Origin: Pseudomonadaceae bacterium UBA836
Lineage (GTDB): Bacteria > Pseudomonadota > Gammaproteobacteria > Pseudomonadales > Pseudomonadaceae
Direction of reading: 5' to 3'
DNA length: 16,526 bases
Assembly (NCBI GenBank): GCA_002296055.1
Contig: DBHE01000134.1
Span: 1-16,526 of the forward strand
Under the pieces are notes generated by a model. The model had not been told where the DNA came from, ran no database searches, and was given only the letters and a program-made list of their open reading frames with translations. Each line of letters opens with the position of its first letter. Position 1 is the stretch's first letter. Position numbers and translations under genes: made by a program. Positions 1 through 6,561 of this stretch are shown here, piece after piece.

Positions 1-243
1 AAGCAGGTAAGCCAGCTGATGCTGCAATGGCAGGAAAAGCTCAGCTTCAGCCTGGACGACAAGCTGACACTCAAGCGCGTGAAGTTCGAAGACTTGCTGC
101 GCGACGAAGCGGAAGAAAATGGCGGCGACGACATGCTCAGCCAACTGGACGCCAGCTTCACCATCATGTCCAGCACGCTCAGCGAGCTGATCCCCTCACT
201 GACCAATGCGCTGGGCGGTGAAGACATTCCTCAGGGCGTGTAA
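1..243 (+). CDS. rdgC: RdgC, recombination-associated protein (3' end only)
   Basis: The reading frame is open from the left window edge to a TAA at 241-243, giving the last 80 residues of a protein that starts outside the window. The tail resembles the C-terminus of RdgC: a WQEKLSF segment, then [10 protein letters not shown], an acidic stretch, then a hydrophobic helix ending in LTNALGG. RdgC is known as a ring-shaped, nucleoid-associated DNA-binding protein that modulates RecA-dependent recombination and replication restart. The ATG at 19 is an internal methionine and not the true start. The gene converges on the T2SS operon and appears functionally unrelated to it. Identification rests on remembered family sequence over a short stretch, so it is good but not certain. 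Confidence 0.85.
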   Translation, partial: KQVSQLMLQWQEKLSFSLDDKLTLKRVKFEDLLRDEAEENGGDDMLSQLDASFTIMSSTLSELIPSLTNALGGEDIPQGV

Positions 244-254
244 ATCGCCCTTGC

Positions 255-281
255 GCCTGGGAGGTTCATACCCTCTCAGGC
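255..281 (+). terminator. Hairpin just downstream of rdgC, possible terminator
   Basis: GCCTGGGAGG at 255-264 pairs with CCTCTCAGGC at 272-281 (10 bp with one G-U pair) around a 7-nt loop, starting 12 nt after the rdgC stop. No T-run follows, so it is not a textbook intrinsic terminator. It may stabilise the 3' end or work with Rho. Confidence 0.4.
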
Positions 282-345
282 TGTCAACACAACTCGGCCG
301 CTTTGCCCGAAAGACCGTCAAGGCGTCGCCATACAAGGGCTTCAG

Positions 346-388
346 CAAGCTATCCACAATATCTGTTGATAAGGTTGTGGATAGCTTG
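346..388. repeat. 14-bp perfect inverted repeat built of DnaA-box-like 9-mers
   Basis: CAAGCTATCCACAA at 346-359 is repeated in inverse as TTGTGGATAGCTTG at 375-388 with a 15-bp spacer. Each arm contains CTATCCACA (8 of 9 to the DnaA box TTATCCACA) at 350-358 and, inverted, 376-384. The spacer holds TGTTGATAA at 364-372, an inverted TTATCAACA that is also 8 of 9. That makes three near-consensus boxes in 35 bp, followed about 50 bp later by A+T-rich DNA. DnaA binding is inferred from the motif only. Confidence 0.6.
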
Positions 389-435
389 ATCAAAAGCGGT
401 CGCACACCAGTATCTGTGGGGTGCCAGCTCAGAAT

Positions 436-458
436 GGTTAAAATTTAACCTATTTTTT
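436..458 (+). other. A+T-rich palindrome followed by a T-run
   Basis: GGTTAAAATTTAACC at 436-450 has 7-bp arms around one central base, followed by TA and a T-run. As RNA only about 5 bp of stem with a 5-nt loop could form, so a terminator for rdgC read-through would be weak. It could equally be a protein-binding dyad or part of an easily melted region next to the DnaA-like boxes. Confidence 0.35.
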
Positions 459-647
459 TGCCTTTAAAATCAACGACTTATTTGCGAGACAGGAATATCA
501 ATCACTTAGCGAGCAATATGGCAGCCAGATGACAAGATGCCCCACGCTTGTGCACAAAACGAGGGGTGCAGGCGCCGATAAAGGGCACAATTCAGCCACA
601 AACTGGCCATAAAACCCTTGACGCAGGCTGCGCATTCAGGTCCGTTT

Positions 648-1268
648 TCATTCCTGATCGAGCAGCCAAGCGATAGCGTTGGTCGCTGCGGTACTGCGCG
701 GGTAGCTATCTTGCAAATAACGCATACGGCGCTTTGCCCGATCCAATTGCCCGCGCTCGGCATCCAGCAAAGCCAGGTCGTACTCGGCTTGGGCCAAGCC
801 CTCCAAAATCGTTTGCATGCGTGTCGCCACTTCGCTTCGGTACTGCGACTGCGGATGCTGGCGCACAAACTCCACCATCCGCGCATGCGCGATTCGACCC
901 TGTTGCAAACGTGCCTGGCTATCCCCGCCGGCCAATTCGAAACGCGCATAGGGGACAAGCGCCGCAAGATAGGCCGCATAGTCCTGATCAGCTCGTCCGA
1001 CAAAGCGGCTCTGATAATCGGCGAGCAGCTCTTCGCTTAACTCCAGCTGTGCGTTGGTCAAGCACTGATAGGCCGCTTCCAGGTGCAGCGGCGGTTGCTG
1101 CGCAGCGATTACCTCCGCGCTCAACTGCGGACTGCATTGGCCCATACTCAGGCGCGCACGCAGATCAGCCAGCGCCGAATCACTTTGCGGGCTTACCTGT
1201 GAACCTGCACAGCCCCCCAACGTCATAGCCAACACCAGAGCACCGGCAGAGCGCACCATAGCCCCCAT
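648..1268 (-). CDS. TPR/BamD-like lipoprotein, last gene of the T2SS operon
   Basis: A predicted 206-residue lipoprotein. From the chosen start, a short hydrophobic signal peptide ends in the lipobox L17-G18-G19-C20, with Ala at +2, consistent with outer-membrane sorting. The rest is mostly helical with TPR-like spacing, and the second half resembles BamD/YfiO repeats (HPQSQYRSEVATR around 138-150, then DSYPRSTAATNA near the end). Two further cysteines, C45 and C69, could form a disulfide. The longest frame begins at 1286 in an ATGA overlap with gspN. The ATG at 1268 is preferred because GAGGAG lies 6 nt before it and it gives a compact signal peptide. It is too short and wrongly placed to be the essential BamD. 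Its position at the end of a complete gsp operon suggests a T2SS role, possibly a TPR pilotin like PilF/PilW of type IV pili, but this is inference. Confidence 0.8.
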   Translation of the reverse strand: MGAMVRSAGALVLAMTLGGCAGSQVSPQSDSALADLRARLSMGQCSPQLSAEVIAAQQPPLHLEAAYQCLTNAQLELSEELLADYQSRFVGRADQDYAAYLAALVPYARFELAGGDSQARLQQGRIAHARMVEFVRQHPQSQYRSEVATRMQTILEGLAQAEYDLALLDAERGQLDRAKRRMRYLQDSYPRSTAATNAIAWLLDQE

Positions 1269-1282
1269 TCTCAACTCCTCAT

Positions 1283-2038
1283 TCATTGCAGGTTTGCTCG
1301 CCAGTGTATCCAGCCATCGGCGTCCGGTCTTCCCAGCAAACGCAGCCCATCGGCCAGCGCCGCTTCGGCATCGGCGCGCGCCTGTAAACGGGTATCCAGC
1401 TTCAGCGGAGCCGCTGGTTGCCAGCGAGCGTTGCCCTGCAGGCCCAGCGGGCCGCCGTTGTCGGACAGCGCCATCAACAGCCAGCCATCCTGCTGGCTCA
1501 GGGTGGCGCCAAGATCACCCAGCGCCAACGGGTTGGGCAAGCCACCCCCGGCATTCTGCCAGCCGATACGGCCCTCGGCTCGGGTCACTTCACGAAAGTC
1601 ACGCAGTTGCAGCTCGCTGATATCTAGCAGCCAGTCACCCTGCAGGACAAAGGGAGCCTTGTTCACCTGCGCCATACTGGCCGCGTCCAGGTAACCGTTG
1701 ACCTGCTGCAGCGTAATGCTGCCCAGCCCGGCGCGCACCAGCGCCCGCACTTGCCCCTTGCGAGGCCGCCAGCTGAGATCCAGCACAACCTCTCCCCGCA
1801 GTAGCCCCGTCGGCTGCCAATCCCAACTGAGTGCCCCTTGGTCGATGCCGGCCACCTGCATGCGGGCCACCTCACCCTGCCACAGGGTGCCACGCAGCCC
1901 GGTCAGCTCTACCCGAGTGGGCAGGTGCCCCTGCAGAGACTGCCATACCAATGTGGCCGGTAGGTTGGCCAGCAGCGTCAGCAGCAACACCAGGGTAGCC
2001 AGCAGCCACAGTTTTTTGCCGCGCATCCAACCGATCAT
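1283..2038 (-). CDS. gspN: Type II secretion system protein GspN
   Basis: 251 residues. A short basic N-terminus leads into one membrane-spanning segment at about residues 9-28, followed by a periplasmic domain rich in beta-strand patterns (for example TRVELTGLRGTLWQGEV at about 41-57), typical of GspN. GspN is an accessory inner-membrane component found in only some T2SSs, and its role is not settled. The LRGTLWQG segment resembles the GspC/GspN family style. Its start overlaps the gspM stop by 4 nt (ATGA at 2035-2038) and its end overlaps the most upstream possible start of the lipoprotein gene. Its place after gspM matches known operons that carry it. Confidence 0.9.
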   Translation of the reverse strand: MIGWMRGKKLWLLATLVLLLTLLANLPATLVWQSLQGHLPTRVELTGLRGTLWQGEVARMQVAGIDQGALSWDWQPTGLLRGEVVLDLSWRPRKGQVRALVRAGLGSITLQQVNGYLDAASMAQVNKAPFVLQGDWLLDISELQLRDFREVTRAEGRIGWQNAGGGLPNPLALGDLGATLSQQDGWLLMALSDNGGPLGLQGNARWQPAAPLKLDTRLQARADAEAALADGLRLLGRPDADGWIHWRANLQ

Positions 2039-2520
2039 TGGCTACGCTCCAGCAGAATGCGCGCCGCGACCTGGCCAGGTGCCTCGCCCACATCGATGGA
2101 CAGCTGGGTTACCTGCAGACCCTGACGCGACTCCAGATCGGCTAGCCAACTCATCAATGGGTCGAAGCCGACCTGATCGAAACTCAAGCGTGCGCCGGCC
2201 CCTTCCGGTTGCACCCGACTCAACGCCTGACGCAGTCCGGCAGCATTAGCCGATACCTCGATCAGTGTCAGCACAGAGCCCTGCGCCGGCACGCTGGTAC
2301 TCGCGGGTGCCAGGCGCGCACGACGACGCACATCGTCTGCCACCTGATCCATCCACACGGCCTCCGCCGATAACCGCGCCACCTCGGCGCGCAGGGCGCT
2401 TCGTCCCTGCACCAGCGGCTCCCAAATCGCGATCCAGAAGACGATCAGCGCCAACACGGCGCCACCTACCATGAGAATAAGCCGCTCTCTGGCGGCCAGC
2501 CCTGCCCACCAGGCCTTCAT
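2035..2520 (-). CDS. gspM: Type II secretion system protein GspM, inner-membrane platform
   Basis: 161 residues, the usual size for GspM. A short cytoplasmic end containing AARERLIL precedes one membrane helix at about residues 14-34, then a coiled-coil-prone segment (about 38-68) and a C-terminal ferredoxin-like periplasmic domain ending in RILLERSQ. GspM is a bitopic protein that pairs with GspL and, with GspF, GspE and GspC, forms the assembly platform for the pseudopilus. The start overlaps the gspL stop by 4 nt, pointing to coupled translation of the two partners. Sequence conservation in this family is low, so gene order supports the call. Confidence 0.93.
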   Translation of the reverse strand: MKAWWAGLAARERLILMVGGAVLALIVFWIAIWEPLVQGRSALRAEVARLSAEAVWMDQVADDVRRRARLAPASTSVPAQGSVLTLIEVSANAAGLRQALSRVQPEGAGARLSFDQVGFDPLMSWLADLESRQGLQVTQLSIDVGEAPGQVAARILLERSQ

Positions 2521-3740
2521 GATTCACCCCTTGCTATACGTATCCGTGCACTGACACCACCATTCTCCGAGTCCGCGCCCTCAAGCTGCTCGGTAATACC
2601 GGCACTGGCAGCCAGAGCAGCGCGAAGCTTTTCCAGCTCGGCAAAGCTGGCGACCTTCAACTCAACATCCAGCGCCTCGACACTGCCGCGTAGCTGGCGG
2701 ATCTCTACCCCGCTTTGTCCCTGCAAGCTGGTGAAGAAGGCGTGCAGCAACATGCCGGCGCCCGCCTGAACCTGCGTGCTACTGCCCTGCAGCTGCTGTT
2801 GAAACTGTACTAACGGATCCTGCAGGCGTGCGCCCGGCAGTGCGCGGGCAAAGGTGGTTTCTATCTGGCTGCGCAGGGCATCACGCTCGGCCAGCAACGC
2901 GGCCCGCTCTGCGCCCAACCAGCCGACCGTCAGCAGCACTACCACACTGGCCGCCACCAGCACCGGACGCAACTTGCGCCAGGGTGGCGCCGCCATGCTG
3001 ACCGCGTAAGGCCCCGTCAGCAGGTTGAGTGGCGCGGCGGTCGTCAGCTGGTCCTGCAGGCTGCCTGAGGCTTCAGCCGATGCCGACGATGACAGGCGGG
3101 TATCGGCCGGAATACTGGCCTGCAACGACTCAAGCTCGGACGCCGGCGCGCTCAACTGGCGCTGGTCCGGCGCCAGCGCCTGCAAGCGATTGCTTAGCCA
3201 GAACGGCAGCAATGCCGGCTCCAGCAGCACCGGCTCAGCGTCAGCGGCGCTCACCAACCAACCTGCGCAGTCCGGCCAATCCACCGCCTGCAAGTGCAGC
3301 CCCTGCAGCGGAGCCTGATCGGCGTACAAGGCAGCAAGTGGCAACAGCGCCTCAAGCCGCAAGCCGCTTGTGGCAAAGCGTTCGGTCCAGTATTCCACCA
3401 GCCGGTGCTCCACCACCGCTGCGCTGATCTGGCCGTCCGCACGCTTGGGCCCCATGACGATATGCAGATCGTCCAGCTCCTGACTCAGGCGCTCTTCCAG
3501 CGCGTAGGGCAACGCGGCGCGGATGGCAGCGGTACGCTGCCCGGGCAGGCTGACCCGATGCAGACCAACACCATCGGCCAATAGAGCGCGCACCCGTTCA
3601 CCCGCATAACGCTGGTGCAGCCCTTCCAGGCTATCCTGCCCCCGCTCCAGCACCTGCCCCTCTCGGCCCAAGCGCCACCAGTGCAGCGGCTGGTCCTGTT
3701 CGGAGGCAGCCGTCGCTGCGGTCAAAAGCACTATCAACAT
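2517..3740 (-). CDS. gspL: Type II secretion system protein GspL, inner-membrane platform
   Basis: 407 residues. The N-terminal cytoplasmic part (about 1-240) is the actin/ATPase-like fold of GspL, marked by LPYALEERLSQELDDLHIV (about 77-95), the family signature. It is followed by one membrane helix at about 258-276, a coiled-coil stretch (about 277-300) and a small periplasmic domain from about 325. GspL anchors the GspE ATPase to the membrane and dimerises with GspM. A Ser/Ala-rich linker lies at about 195-230. The gene begins 19 nt after gspK, the widest gap among the operon's coding junctions. AGGA lies 8 nt before the ATG, which sits in a run of overlapping ATGCATGCATG, so the other ATGs there are in other frames. 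Confidence 0.95.
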   Translation of the reverse strand: MLIVLLTAATAASEQDQPLHWWRLGREGQVLERGQDSLEGLHQRYAGERVRALLADGVGLHRVSLPGQRTAAIRAALPYALEERLSQELDDLHIVMGPKRADGQISAAVVEHRLVEYWTERFATSGLRLEALLPLAALYADQAPLQGLHLQAVDWPDCAGWLVSAADAEPVLLEPALLPFWLSNRLQALAPDQRQLSAPASELESLQASIPADTRLSSSASAEASGSLQDQLTTAAPLNLLTGPYAVSMAAPPWRKLRPVLVAASVVVLLTVGWLGAERAALLAERDALRSQIETTFARALPGARLQDPLVQFQQQLQGSSTQVQAGAGMLLHAFFTSLQGQSGVEIRQLRGSVEALDVELKVASFAELEKLRAALAASAGITEQLEGADSENGGVSARIRIARGES

Positions 3741-3759
3741 GCATGCATTCCTGTTGTTG

Positions 3760-4560
3760 TCACGGCTCGCAGGCCGTCTGTTCGCGCAGCACTACCTTGC
3801 CGTTGGGCGCATCCAGCAGTGTGCACTGATAAAACTGTCGCTCGCCAAAACTGGCCACCACCTGCAGGCGCATAAACCAAGGCGCCTCACCACCAACGCC
3901 CTGATTGGCAAATATCTCCTGCATCAGCTCACTGCTGCGCTCCAGATCGATCGGGCTCTGGTCGGACGGATAGGCCGTCACATAGGGGGCCAATGCCTGC
4001 CAGGCTTCACTGCTCATACCACTGACGGCATTCAGTTCTGATGCCACCAGCATGGTGCGGTTGGCTGACAGGCGCGGTGGCGAGTCGAGCTGATAGATCG
4101 CGTCATCGGTTTCCGGGTTCATCCAGTCGCTGACCGCCAGTGCCAGCTGACTGCCCGGCGGCATGGTCATGCCGCTGTCGCGCGCGACGCGGTCGACCAA
4201 TTGGGCAAACAACGCCTGCTGCTGCTCATCGCCGCCAGCCAATGCGTTAAGGTTGAAGCGGCAGCGCATGTCATCCAGCGTCGCCTGCAGCTGTACCTGA
4301 TCGACCTCAAAGGGCAGCACCGGCGACAGGCAGGTGTCCCATATCAGATCATCCGGGCCGTCGGCCTGCTCCAGAATTTGCAGCACCATCTTCTCGGCCC
4401 CTAGGGCAATCTGCTGTGACAGGTCGCGCTCGAACACCGCGCTGCTGCGACGGATGTCAGCCTGCCCCCGCATCCCCATACCAACCGCAGCCGTTACTGC
4501 CAACGCCACGATCAGCAGCGCGGTAATCAGGGCCACACCCTGCTGCTTGCGACTGTTCAT
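3760..4560 (-). CDS. gspK: Type II secretion minor pseudopilin GspK
   Basis: 266 residues. The class III prepilin signal MNSRKQQG is followed by the hydrophobic VALITALLIVALAVTAAVGM, with cleavage expected between G8 and V9. Position +5 of the mature protein is Thr, not Glu, as expected for GspK, which sits at the pseudopilus tip above GspI and GspJ. The MRCRFNLNAL segment (about 98-107) and the SDWMNPETDD segment (about 143-152) are typical of the family. The protein is shorter than the roughly 300-330 residues usual for GspK, so the inserted helical domain is probably compact. The start overlaps the gspJ stop by 4 nt. Processing needs a prepilin peptidase not encoded here. Confidence 0.95.
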   Translation of the reverse strand: MNSRKQQGVALITALLIVALAVTAAVGMGMRGQADIRRSSAVFERDLSQQIALGAEKMVLQILEQADGPDDLIWDTCLSPVLPFEVDQVQLQATLDDMRCRFNLNALAGGDEQQQALFAQLVDRVARDSGMTMPPGSQLALAVSDWMNPETDDAIYQLDSPPRLSANRTMLVASELNAVSGMSSEAWQALAPYVTAYPSDQSPIDLERSSELMQEIFANQGVGGEAPWFMRLQVVASFGERQFYQCTLLDAPNGKVVLREQTACEP

Positions 4561-5177
4561 TGACCCACCGCTATCAGGCGCCTAATCGCCCCCAGGCGCG
4601 GCAGCTCAAGCACCACTTCAACCGCCAGCGGCAGCTGAGTAGACTCCGGATCCAAATCGGCTGGCGGCCAGCTATCAACCCGCTCAAGACCGCTGGCGCC
4701 ACGCACAATAAAGTGAAAGCCGCTGTCCACGCCCAGCTGCTCCTTTTCGCCAACCAGCTCGGCAAAAGGCTGCACCCGGCGGCTATCGGCATCGGCGATA
4801 TCCACGCCGGGCCACAGCTCGCGCTCCAAGCCGCGTTCAGTTAAGCGCCAGGCAGTGCGGCGCAGCCGCGCATCGCCACCAGCGCCGGCACGCACAATCT
4901 CCAGCAGCGGATACTCGTCGCTGCCCGGCTGCAGGCGCAGCGGTGGTAGACGATCACCAAATTCATCGCGCACGCGAATGTCCACCAACTGCGACAAATC
5001 ACGCTCCAGCACGCTCAGGCTAACCTGCAAGTCGCCCAACACTTGGGCGTGCTCGCGGCTGATCTCATTGACCTGCAATACAGAGCGCAACCCCTGGTAG
5101 GCGACCACGCTCATGATCGCGAACACCGCCATGGCGACTAGCAATTCAAGCAGGGTAAAGCCCCGTTGGCGCATCAT
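4557..5177 (-). CDS. gspJ: Type II secretion minor pseudopilin GspJ
   Basis: 206 residues with a very short prepilin leader (MMRQRG) and cleavage before F7. Glu at mature +5 (E11) and the hydrophobic helix FTLLELLVAMAVFAIMSVVA are as expected. GspJ joins GspI and GspK in the heterotrimer capping the pseudopilus. The later QLVDIRVRDEFGD region (about 62-74) and the C-terminal ELPRLGAIRRLIAV are typical of the family, as is the length. Two consecutive ATG codons lie at the start. The first overlaps the gspI TGA by 4 nt and is kept; the second would shorten the leader by one residue only. Confidence 0.95.
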   Translation of the reverse strand: MMRQRGFTLLELLVAMAVFAIMSVVAYQGLRSVLQVNEISREHAQVLGDLQVSLSVLERDLSQLVDIRVRDEFGDRLPPLRLQPGSDEYPLLEIVRAGAGGDARLRRTAWRLTERGLERELWPGVDIADADSRRVQPFAELVGEKEQLGVDSGFHFIVRGASGLERVDSWPPADLDPESTQLPLAVEVVLELPRLGAIRRLIAVGQ

Positions 5178-5563
5178 GGCAGCACAAACCCGCTGACCAG
5201 TGCACGCTGCTCGGTTTCGCCGCCTGGCAGCAGCCAGACGCGGATATCAATGCGCTTGACCGCCGGCAGCGGAAACGGTGCTTTGGCGGTGTAATCGCTG
5301 ATACTGGCCTGGTAGCCAAACCGATAGGGCCCCATGGGGGTTTCGCCCTTCAGCTCGCCATCGCTCGCCGGCCGCATGCCTGACTGATATTCGGCCAGCA
5401 GGTTACTGCCGGCCCAGTGCGCTAAGGTGCGCTCCTGCAGATAGGCGCTGTTACGTGCATGATCGCTGCCGGCCTTGACCAGCGCCGCCAGCGCGACGGC
5501 CAGGATGGTCAGCGCTACCAGCACCTCCAGCAGGGTAAAACCAGACTGGCTACGGGCGTTCAC
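5174..5563 (-). CDS. gspI: Type II secretion minor pseudopilin GspI
   Basis: 129 residues from the chosen GTG start. The leader MNARSQSG is followed by F and the helix FTLLEVLVALTILAVALAAL, with Glu at mature +5. The length and the central AHWAGSNLLAEYQ segment, the usual GspI 'A..N.L.E.' region, fit well. GspI is the core of the GspI-J-K tip complex. A TTG at 5575 would extend the protein by 4 residues. The GTG at 5563 is preferred because GAGGTG lies 4 nt upstream and the leader length becomes normal. It overlaps the end of gspH by 14 nt, so translation is probably coupled. Confidence 0.94.
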   Translation of the reverse strand: MNARSQSGFTLLEVLVALTILAVALAALVKAGSDHARNSAYLQERTLAHWAGSNLLAEYQSGMRPASDGELKGETPMGPYRFGYQASISDYTAKAPFPLPAVKRIDIRVWLLPGGETEQRALVSGFVLP

Positions 5564-6092
5564 TGAGCACCTCAATCTGACCGTTCAGCTCGGTGCGAAT
5601 GTAGCGTTTGAGGTTGCCCTTGCGTTCGGTCAGGATGATCAGGCCCGGGGTCATCTCACCGGTATTGCCCAGACGCAGCTGCGGCGTCCAGGCGGTACTG
5701 CCAGACAGACGGCCAGCCTGCTCGTCCGCCTCAAAGTCCAGTTCAATCAACCCTTCAGGCAGCAGATAGGGCCCGAGCTGCGGATCCTGTACCGGCTGCC
5801 ATTCGCGCGTGGCATCGTCCAGCAGCACCAGGTCCAGCAGGCTGTAACCATTGCGGCGCAGACCCAGCGCTCGCTCGTTGCCGCCACTGATCAACAGCTC
5901 ATCGCGCGCCAGCTTGAGTACAGCGGCCAGACGATCAGTCTCCTTACGCAATTCCCGCTCCGCGCCATTACCCAGCGACAGGGTCGCCAGTCCAGCGATG
6001 ACACCGATCAGCACCAGCACCACCAGGACTTCAATCAGGGTAAAGCCGGCGCTGGCTGAGCGCGCCGGCTGGCGGGCGGAAAAGCTCGACAT
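5550..6092 (-). CDS. gspH: Type II secretion minor pseudopilin GspH
   Basis: 180 residues. A leader of 16 residues ends in G16, followed by FTLIEVLVVLVLIGVIAGLA with Glu at mature +5. The downstream segment ETDRLAAVLKLARDELLISGGNERALGL matches the GspH pattern, in which a helix leads into a strand with a conserved Gly. GspH is a low-abundance pseudopilin thought to link the tip complex to the GspG fibre. Its ATG shares one base with the TGA of gspG (TGATG), a tight coupling junction. The Ser/Ala/Arg-rich leader is longer than that of its siblings but still plausible. Confidence 0.94.
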   Translation of the reverse strand: MSSFSARQPARSASAGFTLIEVLVVLVLIGVIAGLATLSLGNGAERELRKETDRLAAVLKLARDELLISGGNERALGLRRNGYSLLDLVLLDDATREWQPVQDPQLGPYLLPEGLIELDFEADEQAGRLSGSTAWTPQLRLGNTGEMTPGLIILTERKGNLKRYIRTELNGQIEVLSERP

Positions 6093-6559
6093 CAGGGCTG
6101 GCCGTTCTGATCCAGATTCCAGTTGCCAATATCAGCGTTGTTGTCGCTGCCGCCAGTGCGGCCGTCTGCACCAAAGCTGTAAAGGTCAAACAAGCGGCCG
6201 TCGCGGCCAGGGGTCTGATACTGGTAGTCGTTACCCCACGGATCCTGCTGCAACCGATCCAGATAGCCGCCCTGGCGCCAGTTGCGCGGCGCATCCTGAC
6301 CAGTGGGCTGCTGCACCAGCGCGCGCAGCCCCTGCTCGGTGGTGGGGTAACCAAAGTTGTCGAGACGGTAGAGGTTGAGTGCGCTTTCAATCGCGCGAAT
6401 GTCGCTTTGTACCTTGGTTGTGCGCGCCTGATCGGGGCGGTCCATAACCCGCGGCACGACCACCGCAGCGAGAATACCGAGGATAACTACTACTACCATC
6501 ACCTCGATCAGGGTAAAGCCGCGTTGCGCGGCGCGGCCGATAGCTTGTCGTTTGGACAT
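6092..6559 (-). CDS. gspG: Type II secretion major pseudopilin GspG
   Basis: 155 residues. A 14-residue leader ends in G14, followed by FTLIEVMVVVVILGILAAVV with Glu at mature +5. The invariant region VVPRVMDRPDQARTTKVQSDI (about 34-54) follows, then NFGYPTTEQGL. The C-terminal DLYSFGADGRTGGSDNNADI region has the calcium-binding loop of GspG, which stabilises the pilin fold. GspG polymerises into the periplasmic pseudopilus that pushes folded substrates through the secretin. The gene begins 2 nt after the gspF stop. It is the most clearly recognisable pseudopilin of the operon. Its leader must be cut by a prepilin peptidase of the PilD/GspO type encoded elsewhere. Confidence 0.97.
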   Translation of the reverse strand: MSKRQAIGRAAQRGFTLIEVMVVVVILGILAAVVVPRVMDRPDQARTTKVQSDIRAIESALNLYRLDNFGYPTTEQGLRALVQQPTGQDAPRNWRQGGYLDRLQQDPWGNDYQYQTPGRDGRLFDLYSFGADGRTGGSDNNADIGNWNLDQNGQP

Positions 6560-6561
6560 CG

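Larger units (their letters stand above)
244..647. other. Intergenic region between converging rdgC and the T2SS operon
   Basis: This stretch of about 400 bp has no convincing gene; the short frames across it are antisense to or overrun from the neighbours. It holds a hairpin at 255-281, a long inverted repeat with DnaA-box-like motifs at 346-388, a palindrome followed by a T-run at 436-458, and A+T-rich sequence to about 490. TTGTGCACAA at 548-557 is a perfect 10-bp palindrome of unknown meaning. No clear intrinsic terminator for the leftward T2SS operon was found in 500-647. Confidence 0.6.

Noticed and set aside
346..388. Chromosomal origin of replication
   Set aside because: Only three imperfect boxes and no dnaA, dnaN, gidA or rpmH nearby; a secondary DnaA site is the most that can be proposed.
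506..1003. 165-aa leftward frame overlapping the terminal lipoprotein gene
   Set aside because: It is an out-of-frame shadow of the lipoprotein gene on the same strand, without signal, motif or ribosome-binding site.
648..1286. Housekeeping BamD
   Set aside because: Shares TPR/YfiO-like features but is shorter than BamD and sits inside a gsp operon; it is better called BamD-like.
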